From assembly GCA_017447805.1 (NCBI GenBank), contig JAFSMR010000046.1, positions 26,965 to 90,964 of the forward strand: a DNA stretch of 64,000 bases. Direction: 5' to 3'. The notes under the pieces are model-generated. The model ran no database searches, was not told the origin of the DNA, and saw only the letters and a program-made list of their open reading frames with translations. A program made the position numbers and the translations under genes. Source of the stretch: Kiritimatiellia bacterium. GTDB lineage: Bacteria; Verrucomicrobiota; Kiritimatiellia; RFP12; UBA1067. Shown in pieces: positions 1 through 8,117 of the stretch (its first letter is position 1; each line of letters starts with the position of its first letter).

Positions 1-559
1 TGGCGCTGTTTTCTTTCACTACATTCAGGAAGAAATTCGCGCCTTCTTCCGCCGCCGTCATTGCGCCGAGCGAAAGCTTGATGGGATAAACATCATTATC
101 GATCGTCTTCGGAAGGCCGACTACGATAAGAGGATAGTTGTTCGCAGCCAAATAAACCGCCAAATCTGCCGCAGTAGTATTGGTGTCGTCACCACCTATT
201 GTATGCAGAACATCTACGCCATCTTTGACTAGCTGGTCGGCCGCGACTTTCAGAGGATCTTCGCCTTCCTTTACCAAACCGCGCTTTACGCAGTCCTTTA
301 CGTTCGTAAGCTTCACGCGGCTGTTGCCAATCGGGCTGCCGCCATGCTTCGTAAGAACGAGCGCATTTTTGCGGACTTCTTCCGTTACGGGAATAGAATC
401 GCCTTTTAACAGCCCCATGTAACCATTGATATAGCCAATCATCTCAACATTCGGCGCTACGCGATTATATTCATCAATTAAAAAGCCGATTGACGAACTT
501 AGGCACGGCGCAAGACCGCCTGCAGTCAAAAATGCTACTTTCTTTACTTCCTTTGTCAT
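1..559 (-). CDS. pfp: Pyrophosphate-dependent 6-phosphofructokinase, N-terminal part (runs off window)
   Basis: The first 186 codons are visible from the ATG at 559; the rest lies left of the window. The enzyme would phosphorylate fructose 6-phosphate with PPi in glycolysis, and the PPi-dependent reaction is reversible. Seen: an N-terminal glycine-rich loop (TAGGLAPCLS), the motif GGDDTNTTAADLA near residue 122 and PKTIDND near residue 150. Family knowledge: a GGDD signature in place of the GGDG of ATP enzymes marks the PPi-using type. The gene starts 39 bases after the ribH stop on the same strand, so it is probably read from the ribH promoter. A PPi enzyme fits an ATP-sparing anaerobe and agrees with the Rnf operon in this window. 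Substrate choice is inferred from the motif only. Confidence 0.88.
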   Translation of the reverse strand, partial: MTKEVKKVAFLTAGGLAPCLSSSIGFLIDEYNRVAPNVEMIGYINGYMGLLKGDSIPVTEEVRKNALVLTKHGGSPIGNSRVKLTNVKDCVKRGLVKEGEDPLKVAADQLVKDGVDVLHTIGGDDTNTTAADLAVYLAANNYPLIVVGLPKTIDNDVYPIKLSLGAMTAAEEGANFFLNVVKENSA

Positions 560-598
560 GGTATTTATTCTTTTGTATGTTTGTTTGAAATGGAATTA

Positions 599-1060
599 TT
601 AGACGAGTTTCATTACATTTGCGCATTCTATCGCGCTCTGCATCGCCGCAAAACCTTTATTGCCTTGCTTTGTGCCGCAGCGCTCTACTGCCTGCTCCAG
701 ATTTTCTGCAGCAACTACTCCGTCGCATACAGGAATACCCGCCTTTAGCGAAATATCGCAAAATGCTCTAGCTGTCGTTTCATTTATGAGGCTCGCGTGG
801 GGCGTTGCGCCCTGCACTACTGCGCCAAGGCAAACTACTGCATCATACTCGCCCTTCGTCGCAAGCGCGCTAGCCGCGAGAGGCAATTCATACGCACCGG
901 GAACTTTCACCAGCGCCAAATCATCCTCATCGCCGCCTAGCCTTACAAACGCATCTGTTGCGCCTTTTATAAGCTGTTCTACGAGAAAACTATTGAATCG
1001 ACTCGCGACAATTGCGATTCTTAGCCCTTTAGCGACTAATGCACCTTCTATCTGCTTCAT
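599..1060 (-). CDS. ribH: 6,7-dimethyl-8-ribityllumazine synthase
   Basis: Lumazine synthase joins 5-amino-6-ribitylaminouracil and dihydroxybutanone phosphate in riboflavin synthesis. It is a cytosolic protein of 153 aa, normal for the family. Seen: RIAIVASRFN near the N terminus, the central VKVPGAYELPLAA block, and VCLGAVVQGATPHASLI followed by IPVCDGVV. The open frame continues upstream to 1126, but that part would encode a basic leader covering the promoter. The promoter -10 at 1097-1102 puts the transcript start near 1090, so the ATG at 1060 (start MKQIEGALV) is the only one inside the mRNA. No other rib genes are nearby. pfp follows after 39 bases. Confidence 0.93.
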   Translation of the reverse strand: MKQIEGALVAKGLRIAIVASRFNSFLVEQLIKGATDAFVRLGGDEDDLALVKVPGAYELPLAASALATKGEYDAVVCLGAVVQGATPHASLINETTARAFCDISLKAGIPVCDGVVAAENLEQAVERCGTKQGNKGFAAMQSAIECANVMKLV

Positions 1061-1096
1061 TGCTTCATTCCTGCTATTATGGACAAAACGGCGCGA

Positions 1097-1126
1097 ATTA
1101 TACCATATTTTATGGTATTTTGTCAA
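1097..1126 (-). promoter_or_regulatory. Sigma70-type promoter of ribH-pfp
   Basis: On the minus strand: -35 TTGACA (1121-1126), an 18-base spacer, TGG, then -10 TATAAT (1097-1102). Both hexamers match the consensus fully. The predicted start is near 1090, giving a leader of about 30 bases to the ribH ATG. Confidence 0.85.
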
Positions 1127-1181
1127 TTATCCCCCATTAAATATTTTACATGTTCAGAAAGTTCAGATGTTCGGGTAGAGT

Positions 1182-1196
1182 GGCCGAAGCGCGGCC
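1182..1196. repeat. Short hairpin, REP-like, first copy
   Basis: GGCCG, AAGCG loop, CGGCC, followed by GCCGT. The same loop and right flank recur at 56598-56618, where the stem closes with an A-T pair instead of G-C. The surrounding 1130-1300 also holds low-complexity GTTCAG and TTCAACCTTCAAA tracts and a second small hairpin (GCGCGAAGCGC). No gene is seen between 1127 and 1300. Confidence 0.5.
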
Positions 1197-1300
1197 GCCG
1201 TTTAGAAAGTTCAGGCATGGCGCGCCGCCCCGCAGTTCAACCTTCAAACCTTCAACAATGTGCGCGAAGCGCCCTGCAGAAAAAATGGCAACTTGAGCAC

Positions 1301-1329
1301 TTGACCGAACCCGAAGGAAATGCTAAAAT
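1301..1329 (+). promoter_or_regulatory. Promoter of plus-strand lipoprotein, leaderless
   Basis: -35 TTGACC (1301-1306), 17-base spacer ending in TGC, -10 TAAAAT (1324-1329). Only seven bases separate the -10 from the ATG at 1337, so transcription should begin at or next to the start codon. Confidence 0.75.
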
Positions 1330-1336
1330 ACCGACT

Positions 1337-2182
1337 ATGAAAAAATGCAGTATATTACTCGCCGCTACGGCACTTGCTCTTGCAGGATGCTTTTCCTCTA
1401 AAGTCGATTCAAATACCGATAATCAGACGCTAGACGATAAATTTTTCTCGGAATATTCGCAAAATCCCGACCCCGCAAAAATCTCTAATGTCCTTCCATT
1501 GTTCGGGAATTGGGCTGTTGCCGACAAGGAGAGGAATCTTTCAGTTGCCGGGAATATGCCCCTTGTCGCATTCTTCTGTCATGTATTTCATAACAACCCG
1601 TCGTATATCGATGGATGGCTGAAACAAATCACAGCTTTCAAATCTAACGAAATAAAGGAACTGTTCGCAGTAGCCTTTTACCTCGCCGACAACGAAAAAG
1701 CCTCGGCAGCCTTCGTCAGTATGAGGAACTCGACCCAAAAAGATTCTATGTTATGGAATCTCAAAATGCCGCTACCGAAACTAGATGCGCTGATAGATGA
1801 AGAAGAAATCAAAACTCCAGAGCAGCTGGATTATTGCTGGGGAGCTTATGAAGCGACAGGCGAACTTGATTACGCCCTGAGGGTTTTCGAGGTCGCTGTT
1901 CGCGAATCGGAAGAGCGCATAAATGGCCGCGCGACAGTCGATACGACTGTTCTCGCCGCTCGCTGGTCGGTAACATCTTTCATGATTAACGATGTTGCCG
2001 TTCGCGAGGCGGTAAACGAAAGATTCAGAGTAGCGCCAGATGATATGCTCTATTTGTTCGGCGGGGAGCTTAGTAGAGATGTTAAGATAAAAATTTTCGA
2101 TCCCGATCTTCTGCAGCGAATCAAAGTATTCAAAGAAAAGATGGATGATCAATCTTCATCATCTTCATCTGCCGAGCGATAG
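1337..2182 (+). CDS. Putative lipoprotein, unknown function (281 aa)
   Basis: This is the only plausible plus-strand gene in the window. It starts with a lipoprotein signal: a basic MKK, a hydrophobic run, then the lipobox LAGC with Cys at residue 18, so it should be exported and lipid-anchored. The next residues are Ser and Lys, with no Asp at +2, which suggests outer-membrane sorting if E. coli rules apply. The body is mixed helix without a motif I recognise; the end is Ser-rich. The frame is open upstream to 1079, but the promoter at 1301-1329 and the signal peptide fix the start at 1337. Its last 34 bases overlap the last 34 bases of the convergent lipoprotein at 2149-2646. Confidence 0.75.
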   Translation: MKKCSILLAATALALAGCFSSKVDSNTDNQTLDDKFFSEYSQNPDPAKISNVLPLFGNWAVADKERNLSVAGNMPLVAFFCHVFHNNPSYIDGWLKQITAFKSNEIKELFAVAFYLADNEKASAAFVSMRNSTQKDSMLWNLKMPLPKLDALIDEEEIKTPEQLDYCWGAYEATGELDYALRVFEVAVRESEERINGRATVDTTVLAARWSVTSFMINDVAVREAVNERFRVAPDDMLYLFGGELSRDVKIKIFDPDLLQRIKVFKEKMDDQSSSSSSAER

Positions 2183-2646
2183 CGGATTTTCGCTTTCTTC
2201 TTAGAGCCGCTTCGCCGCGAGGAATTACCGGATGAGAATTCTTCTTCATCCCCAGAGTCATTACGACTCCACGAAGAAGATTGCTCCTTTGTCACCAGCA
2301 CGCTTTTATGATACCCTGCGCGCCACAATACGGCCATAAAAGCCCTCGCTTCGCGAAAACGATATGAATCATTGATTGCCGCCTTGCCTTCGTAAAAGGT
2401 TTTATCGCCTTCATTAGTGTTGAATTCTTCAAATTCCGCAACTCGTATATAGATTACCCTGTCTTCCGGAACCTGATAGCGCTTGAGGATTTTCGGCGCT
2501 TCCTGCGGCATGATATATTCGCCCTCGAACTTCACGCCGCTTCCGACAATCTCGAATGTAGGATTGGAAATCCCTAGTTCTATCGAGGAAGAGCTTTTGC
2601 ATCCGGCGAACAAAAGCGCTACTGCGAGCGCGGCTATGAGTTTCAT
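2149..2646 (-). CDS. Putative lipoprotein with charged Ser/Arg/Lys tail (165 aa)
   Basis: The N terminus has a lipobox (FAGC, Cys at residue 16) followed by a Ser stretch, so it is probably lipid-anchored. About 100 residues of mixed sequence follow. From about residue 120 the protein is low complexity: Ser and acidic residues, then SRRSGSKKKAK, then an acidic end. I do not recognise the domain. Its ATG overlaps the kdsB stop by 4 bases (ATGA), so it is the last cistron of the envelope operon that starts at 8081. Its 3' end overlaps the convergent plus-strand lipoprotein by 34 bases. Confidence 0.75.
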   Translation of the reverse strand: MKLIAALAVALLFAGCKSSSSIELGISNPTFEIVGSGVKFEGEYIMPQEAPKILKRYQVPEDRVIYIRVAEFEEFNTNEGDKTFYEGKAAINDSYRFREARAFMAVLWRAGYHKSVLVTKEQSSSWSRNDSGDEEEFSSGNSSRRSGSKKKAKIRYRSADEDDED

Positions 2647-3422
2647 TTTCCGCCTCTCGCCGCTAAAATCGCGCCGACTCTTTCGGCATCTTCCGGAGTA
2701 TCTACGCCGATTCCTTCATCCATCGTCTTGACGATGGCGATTTTTGCGCCCATCCAAAGCGCCCTGAGCTGCTCGAGTTTTTCGGTTTGCTCCAATTCGC
2801 AAGGCGGCTCGGAAATATAGCGCTTGAGAAACGCGCCGCGATAGGCGTATATGCCAAGATGCCGCACATATAGGCCAGAAGATAAATCGGGCGTAGAATC
2901 TCTATTCGCGGGAATTGGCGCGCGCGAAAAATACATCGCGCCGCCATCGCGATCCATTACTACCTTGACTACGCTCTTTGCCGCGTAATCTTCCAGCGAC
3001 TTGAGCGGCGTTACGGCCGTTGCCATATCCCACTTCGCATCGAGCTTGAGTTTCATCGCCAGCTCATCTATCAACGCCGGGTCTATAAGAGGTTCGTCGC
3101 CCTGGATATTAACCAAAACATCGTCATCATCGAAATCGCTTTTCGAGAGAGTTTCCGCCGCCCTGATTTGCGCCGCACATGCGATTCTATCTGTTCCGCT
3201 AGGCAGATTGCTGGGCGTCATTACCGCGACTCCTCCATTTTCGCGAACGGCTAGCGCTATTCGCTCGTCATCGGTTGCAACCAATACATCATCTAGGCTT
3301 TTCGCTTTCTTTACAGCGTCGACCACCCAATTGACCAGCTTCTTGCCGGCAATTTCCGCAAGAGGCTTGCCTGGAAATCTAGTCGAGGAATATCGGCTCG
3401 GAATTATCCCGTAAGTTTTCAT
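2643..3422 (-). CDS. kdsB: 3-deoxy-manno-octulosonate cytidylyltransferase (CMP-Kdo synthetase)
   Basis: It activates Kdo with CTP for the LPS inner core, in the cytosol. Length is 259 aa, typical. Seen: N-terminal GIIPSRYSSTRFPGKPL (nucleotide-binding signature), ATDDERI, NIQGDEPLIDP, and YFSRAPIPANRD followed by HLGIYAYR. The start is fixed because the essential IIPSR motif begins at residue 6. The upstream orphan gene runs 44 bases into kdsB in another frame, an unusually long same-strand overlap. Kdo activation implies a real LPS outer membrane. Confidence 0.95.
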   Translation of the reverse strand: MKTYGIIPSRYSSTRFPGKPLAEIAGKKLVNWVVDAVKKAKSLDDVLVATDDERIALAVRENGGVAVMTPSNLPSGTDRIACAAQIRAAETLSKSDFDDDDVLVNIQGDEPLIDPALIDELAMKLKLDAKWDMATAVTPLKSLEDYAAKSVVKVVMDRDGGAMYFSRAPIPANRDSTPDLSSGLYVRHLGIYAYRGAFLKRYISEPPCELEQTEKLEQLRALWMGAKIAIVKTMDEGIGVDTPEDAERVGAILAARGGK

Positions 3423-5508
3423 TTATCTCCTTATTCTCGCGCTCTTCCTCCAATTCCACCTTCCTGAAGAAAAGCCTCCTCAAGACCGGCAGACGCCTTT
3501 CTTGACGCTCGAGCGACCAGAGGGCGAAACGCCACTTCTTGTCGAATTTATAGACTGGGGAAAGAGCAGGTTTGAAATTTTCGAGTTTATCGCGCATTAC
3601 GGAAAGTTGCCATTCCATCGCATGGGTGCGAAATTCGAATCCACCCATGAAACGCTCGGCGACTTCCGCCATCGAAACATTATGCTTCTTCTGATATTCT
3701 TTCAAGGCGTGCGCATAATAGCCGAGATAGAAATTCATCATGGAATTGAGATTCTCGTCATCCATCGAAAGATTCGGCCAACCGAAAGAACCTCTTACCG
3801 AGCAAGTCGAGACGAATTTCGGAACTACCCGCTCGGCAATGATATCGTATTCGAATTCGTAGATTTCCTTGCCTACGCCATAAAGCGGCGATTCGGTAGC
3901 CGGGTCGAATTTCTTCATCGCCATATTCTGGGCTGCGGCATCGCCCATTAGGGTAGCAAGGGCGAGGACGACCTCTTTTTCTTCGATGCTTGAATCATCG
4001 ACATTGCAGAAATAGTTCGCCGGAATCGAATCCATTGGTTCGCCATCGAGGCGACGACGGATATAATAATCGATTGTGCGATGGCCGGATTTACGGCGAC
4101 GGCGCAATACGCGATATTCGGAAAGCGTTATCCCCAGCGCCTTGAAGCACTCGATTCGCGAAAGCATGTACGAAGCATAGTCCTTCGATGATTTCGAAAG
4201 CCTCTTCTCGATCATTGAATGCTCGAGTGGGCCGCGATTTGTCTTGTATACGATTTCGCGGGTCATTCCTTCGCCAATCGGCGAATCTTCCCCTTCTACC
4301 CTAAGCTCGTATACATTCGCATATTCGATCATCTCATCCTTCGACATCAGCGAACGGATATTCGAAAGCAATACTTCGCTCCTATCATCCGCGCCAGGAT
4401 GCATAACCGGCCTGCCATCGATATATGTAGCGCCGGGAATCGCCGTTCGCCTATCATCGAACGCAGGCGTCGCGCCTTCGCTTGTGCGCGAATAAATTTC
4501 GCCCGTAACGCTCATATAGAGCAGCTCTATGCAAGCCTTGGCTTCATCATTGGCAAAGTCGGGTGAAGCGAGGAGCGATTCGTATAGAGATACAATTTCG
4601 CCAATCCTCTTTATGACGTCCTGCTGCTCGATTTTGCCGAGGGTAATAGCTTCCATCAACCTCTCGAGCTCGGGGATGATCTTTTCTAGCGCAACGCCTT
4701 TTTTCAGGCCGAAGAGTTCGATTTCGTGATGACCGCGAAGCTTCGGCTGGCGAGTGAAAGAATATAAATTGCCTTCGAATACAGAAACAAGCTCCCTCAA
4801 TACCTTTACGAAAGCTTCCATGTCTTTCGATGCGAGATCTGCGAAAGTTTTGAAAGTCGCAAAAGTCATGAAGTGCACGCCCTTCATGGAATGATAGTAG
4901 CGAATCTTCGATGAAATTCTCTTCTTGCTGCCGGCGAGGGCGACTTTCATTTCATCAATAGTCCAGGCGAGCGGCTTTACGCGCCATTCCTGCCCGAGCT
5001 GACGATAATGGTCGAGAGTAATATCGTTTCTATCGCCCATTACTACATCGCCAAGTCCAAAGCCGACTTTATCGGATAGCAGCCACTCGTCTGCCGAATA
5101 CAATCTCTTCGAAGGCACGTCGCGCTGCGAAATTTCGAGCTTGCCGGCGACGATATTCGAGCAGAGGATTTCCTTCATCAAAACATCGCCCTGCTTGAGT
5201 TTCGGCACTCTGCTCAATTTCCAGAATCGACCATCTAGAAGCGGGAAAGCGGCGACGGAATGATTGCCGGTAGTCATTGTGAAGACGCGGCCGGGAGTTT
5301 TCTTCTTAAGCGAACTTTTTTCTACTATCAATACGCTCGGATGTTCGCCGAGATGCTTGATTATTTCATTTTCGAAGATAAAAGTATCGTCGCCTATATC
5401 CCACGCCGCGAATTCGCGTTCTCTACCCATCGCAATCGTCTTTACGGTCGTCGGACGGCGCTTGCCGGCTTTCTTTATTCTACCGAGGAATAGGCGTATC
5501 GGGTTCAT
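3379..5508 (-). CDS. Large conserved-looking protein of unknown function (709 aa)
   Basis: I do not recognise this family. It begins MNPIRLFLGR; this start overlaps the MurU-AmgK stop by ATGA, which implies translational coupling. There is no signal peptide and no membrane span. Visible points: a basic N terminus, a basic stretch around VLRRRRKSGHRTIDYYIRRR in the second half, GDAAAQNMAMKKFDPATESP, and an acidic/basic helical tail (VELEEERENKEINENLRD). The 3' end overlaps kdsB by 44 bases. Its place between a MurNAc/GlcNAc salvage enzyme and kdsB suggests an envelope-sugar role, but that is context only. Confidence 0.8.
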   Translation of the reverse strand: MNPIRLFLGRIKKAGKRRPTTVKTIAMGREREFAAWDIGDDTFIFENEIIKHLGEHPSVLIVEKSSLKKKTPGRVFTMTTGNHSVAAFPLLDGRFWKLSRVPKLKQGDVLMKEILCSNIVAGKLEISQRDVPSKRLYSADEWLLSDKVGFGLGDVVMGDRNDITLDHYRQLGQEWRVKPLAWTIDEMKVALAGSKKRISSKIRYYHSMKGVHFMTFATFKTFADLASKDMEAFVKVLRELVSVFEGNLYSFTRQPKLRGHHEIELFGLKKGVALEKIIPELERLMEAITLGKIEQQDVIKRIGEIVSLYESLLASPDFANDEAKACIELLYMSVTGEIYSRTSEGATPAFDDRRTAIPGATYIDGRPVMHPGADDRSEVLLSNIRSLMSKDEMIEYANVYELRVEGEDSPIGEGMTREIVYKTNRGPLEHSMIEKRLSKSSKDYASYMLSRIECFKALGITLSEYRVLRRRRKSGHRTIDYYIRRRLDGEPMDSIPANYFCNVDDSSIEEKEVVLALATLMGDAAAQNMAMKKFDPATESPLYGVGKEIYEFEYDIIAERVVPKFVSTCSVRGSFGWPNLSMDDENLNSMMNFYLGYYAHALKEYQKKHNVSMAEVAERFMGGFEFRTHAMEWQLSVMRDKLENFKPALSPVYKFDKKWRFALWSLERQERRLPVLRRLFFRKVELEEERENKEINENLRDNSEPIFLD

Positions 5509-7247
5509 TTGCCTTCCTCCCCGTGCGCGTGGTGCTCGTGATGATGGCCGCAGGTGCATTTATGGCCGTCCTCACCATCATGGTGATGATGGCCGCAAGT
5601 GCACTTCTTTTGCTCTTTGGCGATAAGATCTTCTGCGAGCGCGCCGATGGCGTCCAGCCCGGCGGCGTCTGAGGCCGCGAGAAGATTCTCAAGTGCCGGC
5701 ATGATAAATTTAGCAAATTCGCTCTTTCCTGCCGCCGTCAATCTTCCATAGGCGCCTAACGCTTGAACCAATCTTTCTACTGCCGCGAAAGGAAGAATTA
5801 CAACTATCCCTTCATCGCCTGATTTCTTGGCGTATAGCGCCGCAAGTGCCCTTCTTTCGCCTTCGCGCAAATCGATATACGGGTCAAAGAGCAAACTCGC
5901 CAAATCGTACGCCGCAGGCCCGAGTCTCATACCTTGGAAATCGATGAACTTGAAGTCATCCTTGTTATCTACGCCAACCTTTGTAGACCAAATTATGTTC
6001 GAAGATTGGAAATCGCGATGAACGAGTTTTAGCGGCTGTTTTTCGAGCCTTTGCGCTATCAGAGTAAATTCTTTTTCGACCTCGGCGCTCATATCAATAT
6101 GATGACGCGCCTTGAGGAAGTGTTCGGTAAAGAGATCGCGCTCCCATTTATAAAGCGCAGCATCGAATTTCGGCTCCAGTTCCAGCTTCGAGGCATCGAG
6201 ATTGCTGAATTTCGCAAGCTCTTCGACGACTGCTACATAATCCCACAATCTATCTTCGCCGCGCCTCTTCGAGCGCTTAAGCAAATCTTCGCTGCCCGCA
6301 TTTTCTAGAACGAGCGTCTTGAGGATAGTATCTTCCCACAAAACTTGCGGAACTTTTATCCCCTGCTCCTTAAGCCATCTCGCGTGCGGGGCATAGCGCG
6401 CGTTTTCAGGACGCTTTTCATCGTCATAGATGATTAGATAATCATCGCCAAGACGGAAGAACATTCTATCGCTGCCCCTCGCACCCAAAAATTCCGTCTT
6501 TACATCTTCGCCGAGACCTAGCGCCTTGATTGCTTCTTTGATCTGCGGAATCTCATTATAGGCGTTTTCGCCGTCATGCGAATTCAACTCGAAATAGCTA
6601 TCGATACTGCCTGCATCTTCCCAGAGGAAATTTTCTTGCGTTACACCTTTTACGAACTTCCCTTCCATCATCGCCTTTTCAAATGCTTCAATGATGGTGG
6701 AAAAGCCGCCCCTCTTCACATAATCGAGGATTTCATTCTTTAAAAGCGTAATGCCGGAAAATGTCCAGGTGCCGTTCCAGCCCGGGTCTTGGCTAGCCCA
6801 ATTCGTCACGAAGGAGCTTTCCGGCTCGATTTCGATTGTCCGCGGCCCCGCCTCTGTTACGGCTGCAACCGCAATTACATCCGGCGAAGATTTTTCGAAT
6901 TCTTTCTCCAAATCCGGCACGCCATCGAATATAACATCTCCATTGACGAGATAGAAATCGTCTTTTCCTATCCAATCGCGAAGTTTATCCAGTGCCCCGC
7001 CTGTGCCGAGAATTTCTTCTTCTTTGCTCGCCTTGCAACCATTTGCCTCGGCCCACTCGGCTATTTTATCGCCGAGATAATGGGCGTTCACCGCGATTTC
7101 TTCTATTCCCTTCTCGCGGAGGAATTCCACCGCCCTCGAAATCATCGGCTCGCCCCAAACCGGCAACAGCGGTTTTGGTATAGCAGAGGTAAGCGGCCTC
7201 AACCGAGTGCCGAATCCTGCTGCCAAAACTACCGCTTTCTTTGCCAT
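5505..7247 (-). CDS. Fused sugar-1-phosphate nucleotidylyltransferase and sugar kinase (MurU-AmgK type) with His/Cys tail
   Basis: Residues 1 to about 235 are a nucleotidyltransferase: VLAAGFGTRLRPLTSAIPKP, then NGDVIFDG, like MurU (MurNAc-1-phosphate uridylyltransferase). Residues about 250 to 540 are an aminoglycoside-phosphotransferase fold: LVHRDFQSSNIIW (catalytic HxD) and FIDFQGMRLGPAAYDLASL (metal-binding D), like AmgK, the anomeric MurNAc/GlcNAc kinase. Known AmgK and MurU are separate proteins in a peptidoglycan-recycling route; fused, they would take free MurNAc to UDP-MurNAc. The last 35 residues are a metal-binding tail, with CTCGHHHH and CTCGHHHEHHAH units. It follows the membrane TPR gene by 24 bases. 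The exact sugar is not proven by sequence. Confidence 0.82.
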   Translation of the reverse strand: MAKKAVVLAAGFGTRLRPLTSAIPKPLLPVWGEPMISRAVEFLREKGIEEIAVNAHYLGDKIAEWAEANGCKASKEEEILGTGGALDKLRDWIGKDDFYLVNGDVIFDGVPDLEKEFEKSSPDVIAVAAVTEAGPRTIEIEPESSFVTNWASQDPGWNGTWTFSGITLLKNEILDYVKRGGFSTIIEAFEKAMMEGKFVKGVTQENFLWEDAGSIDSYFELNSHDGENAYNEIPQIKEAIKALGLGEDVKTEFLGARGSDRMFFRLGDDYLIIYDDEKRPENARYAPHARWLKEQGIKVPQVLWEDTILKTLVLENAGSEDLLKRSKRRGEDRLWDYVAVVEELAKFSNLDASKLELEPKFDAALYKWERDLFTEHFLKARHHIDMSAEVEKEFTLIAQRLEKQPLKLVHRDFQSSNIIWSTKVGVDNKDDFKFIDFQGMRLGPAAYDLASLLFDPYIDLREGERRALAALYAKKSGDEGIVVILPFAAVERLVQALGAYGRLTAAGKSEFAKFIMPALENLLAASDAAGLDAIGALAEDLIAKEQKKCTCGHHHHDGEDGHKCTCGHHHEHHAHGEEGK

Positions 7248-7271
7248 TCAAGGTTCCTTTTGATGGGTTTT

Positions 7272-8081
7272 TCAGCGATATACGGGCCTTTGCCGCGCCG
7301 CCTTTACTTTGGGTTCTTCCAAATGCAGCGAATACCACTGATCGCCAATTCCAGAATTGTTGAAATGCAATACTCTATTGTTCATCAGCGCTTCATGATT
7401 GCGTTTCAGAGTTTCGTTATCGCTCTTCTTTAGCGCTTCGCCCAAAACTTTGAATGCCGCATCGGTATCGCCGCGCTTTACCAAAATCCAGCTGTAGCAA
7501 GCCGCGGGAAGGACGTTATCGTTATATCTCGCTCTCATTACGGCCTTGCGATAAACCTTATCGATTTCCTCAATGCTCTTGCCGAGCATCTGCATACGCG
7601 CCATCTTCATCGAGGCGGATACGGGGTCGATTATAAACGCCTTAGGCATTAGCTCGTCTACAGCCTTGAAATCTTTGATCATCCAATTAAGATGCATCCT
7701 TGCCGTAGCTACTTGCTTGGCAACCATCAAAACCCACGGGCGATATTTATCTAGCCGCGAAGTTTCGACGAGCGCCTTCTTTACAGCTACTCGCATATCT
7801 TCCTGTATAATCCTCTGCGCTTCCTGAATACTCCCCGGCGGCCTTAACTGCCAGCGGCGCATCTTTTCTTCCACTCCTTTTTGGGCCTCTGCGATAATAC
7901 TTTGGACAAAAAGCATATCGGCCTTGACCTTCCTCATAAAGAATACGCCAAGCCCGATTTGTATCGCGAGAAACGTCAAAATCGCCCAAGTAATACTCCA
8001 GCCCATGCCGACATCCCCCGCCCAGTGAAAGGCGGAAAACGAACCAAGACCGGCAACAATTGCGGTAATTAGTGTTATCAT
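7272..8081 (-). CDS. Membrane-anchored protein with TPR-like helical domain (269 aa)
   Basis: Two hydrophobic segments open the protein (about residues 1-18 and 26-48), followed by an amphipathic helical body with tetratricopeptide-like spacing (ACYSWILVKRGDTDAAFKVLGEALKKSDNETL near the C terminus). It probably sits in the inner membrane with the helical part in the cytosol. Function unknown; TPR domains usually mediate protein contacts. It is first in the envelope operon (then MurU-AmgK, orphan, kdsB, lipoprotein). Its promoter -10 ends seven bases before the ATG, so the mRNA is predicted to be leaderless. Confidence 0.75.
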   Translation of the reverse strand: MITLITAIVAGLGSFSAFHWAGDVGMGWSITWAILTFLAIQIGLGVFFMRKVKADMLFVQSIIAEAQKGVEEKMRRWQLRPPGSIQEAQRIIQEDMRVAVKKALVETSRLDKYRPWVLMVAKQVATARMHLNWMIKDFKAVDELMPKAFIIDPVSASMKMARMQMLGKSIEEIDKVYRKAVMRARYNDNVLPAACYSWILVKRGDTDAAFKVLGEALKKSDNETLKRNHEALMNNRVLHFNNSGIGDQWYSLHLEEPKVKAARQRPVYR

Positions 8082-8088
8082 GCCCTAA

Positions 8089-8117
8089 ATTGTATCAATT
8101 TTTCCGCCTCGGGTCAA
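8089..8117 (-). promoter_or_regulatory. Promoter of the envelope operon, leaderless
   Basis: Minus strand: -35 TTGACC (8112-8117), 17-base spacer ending TGA, -10 TACAAT (8089-8094). Seven bases lie between the -10 and the ATG at 8081. The -35 overlaps the xerD stop codon (8114-8116). Confidence 0.78.
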
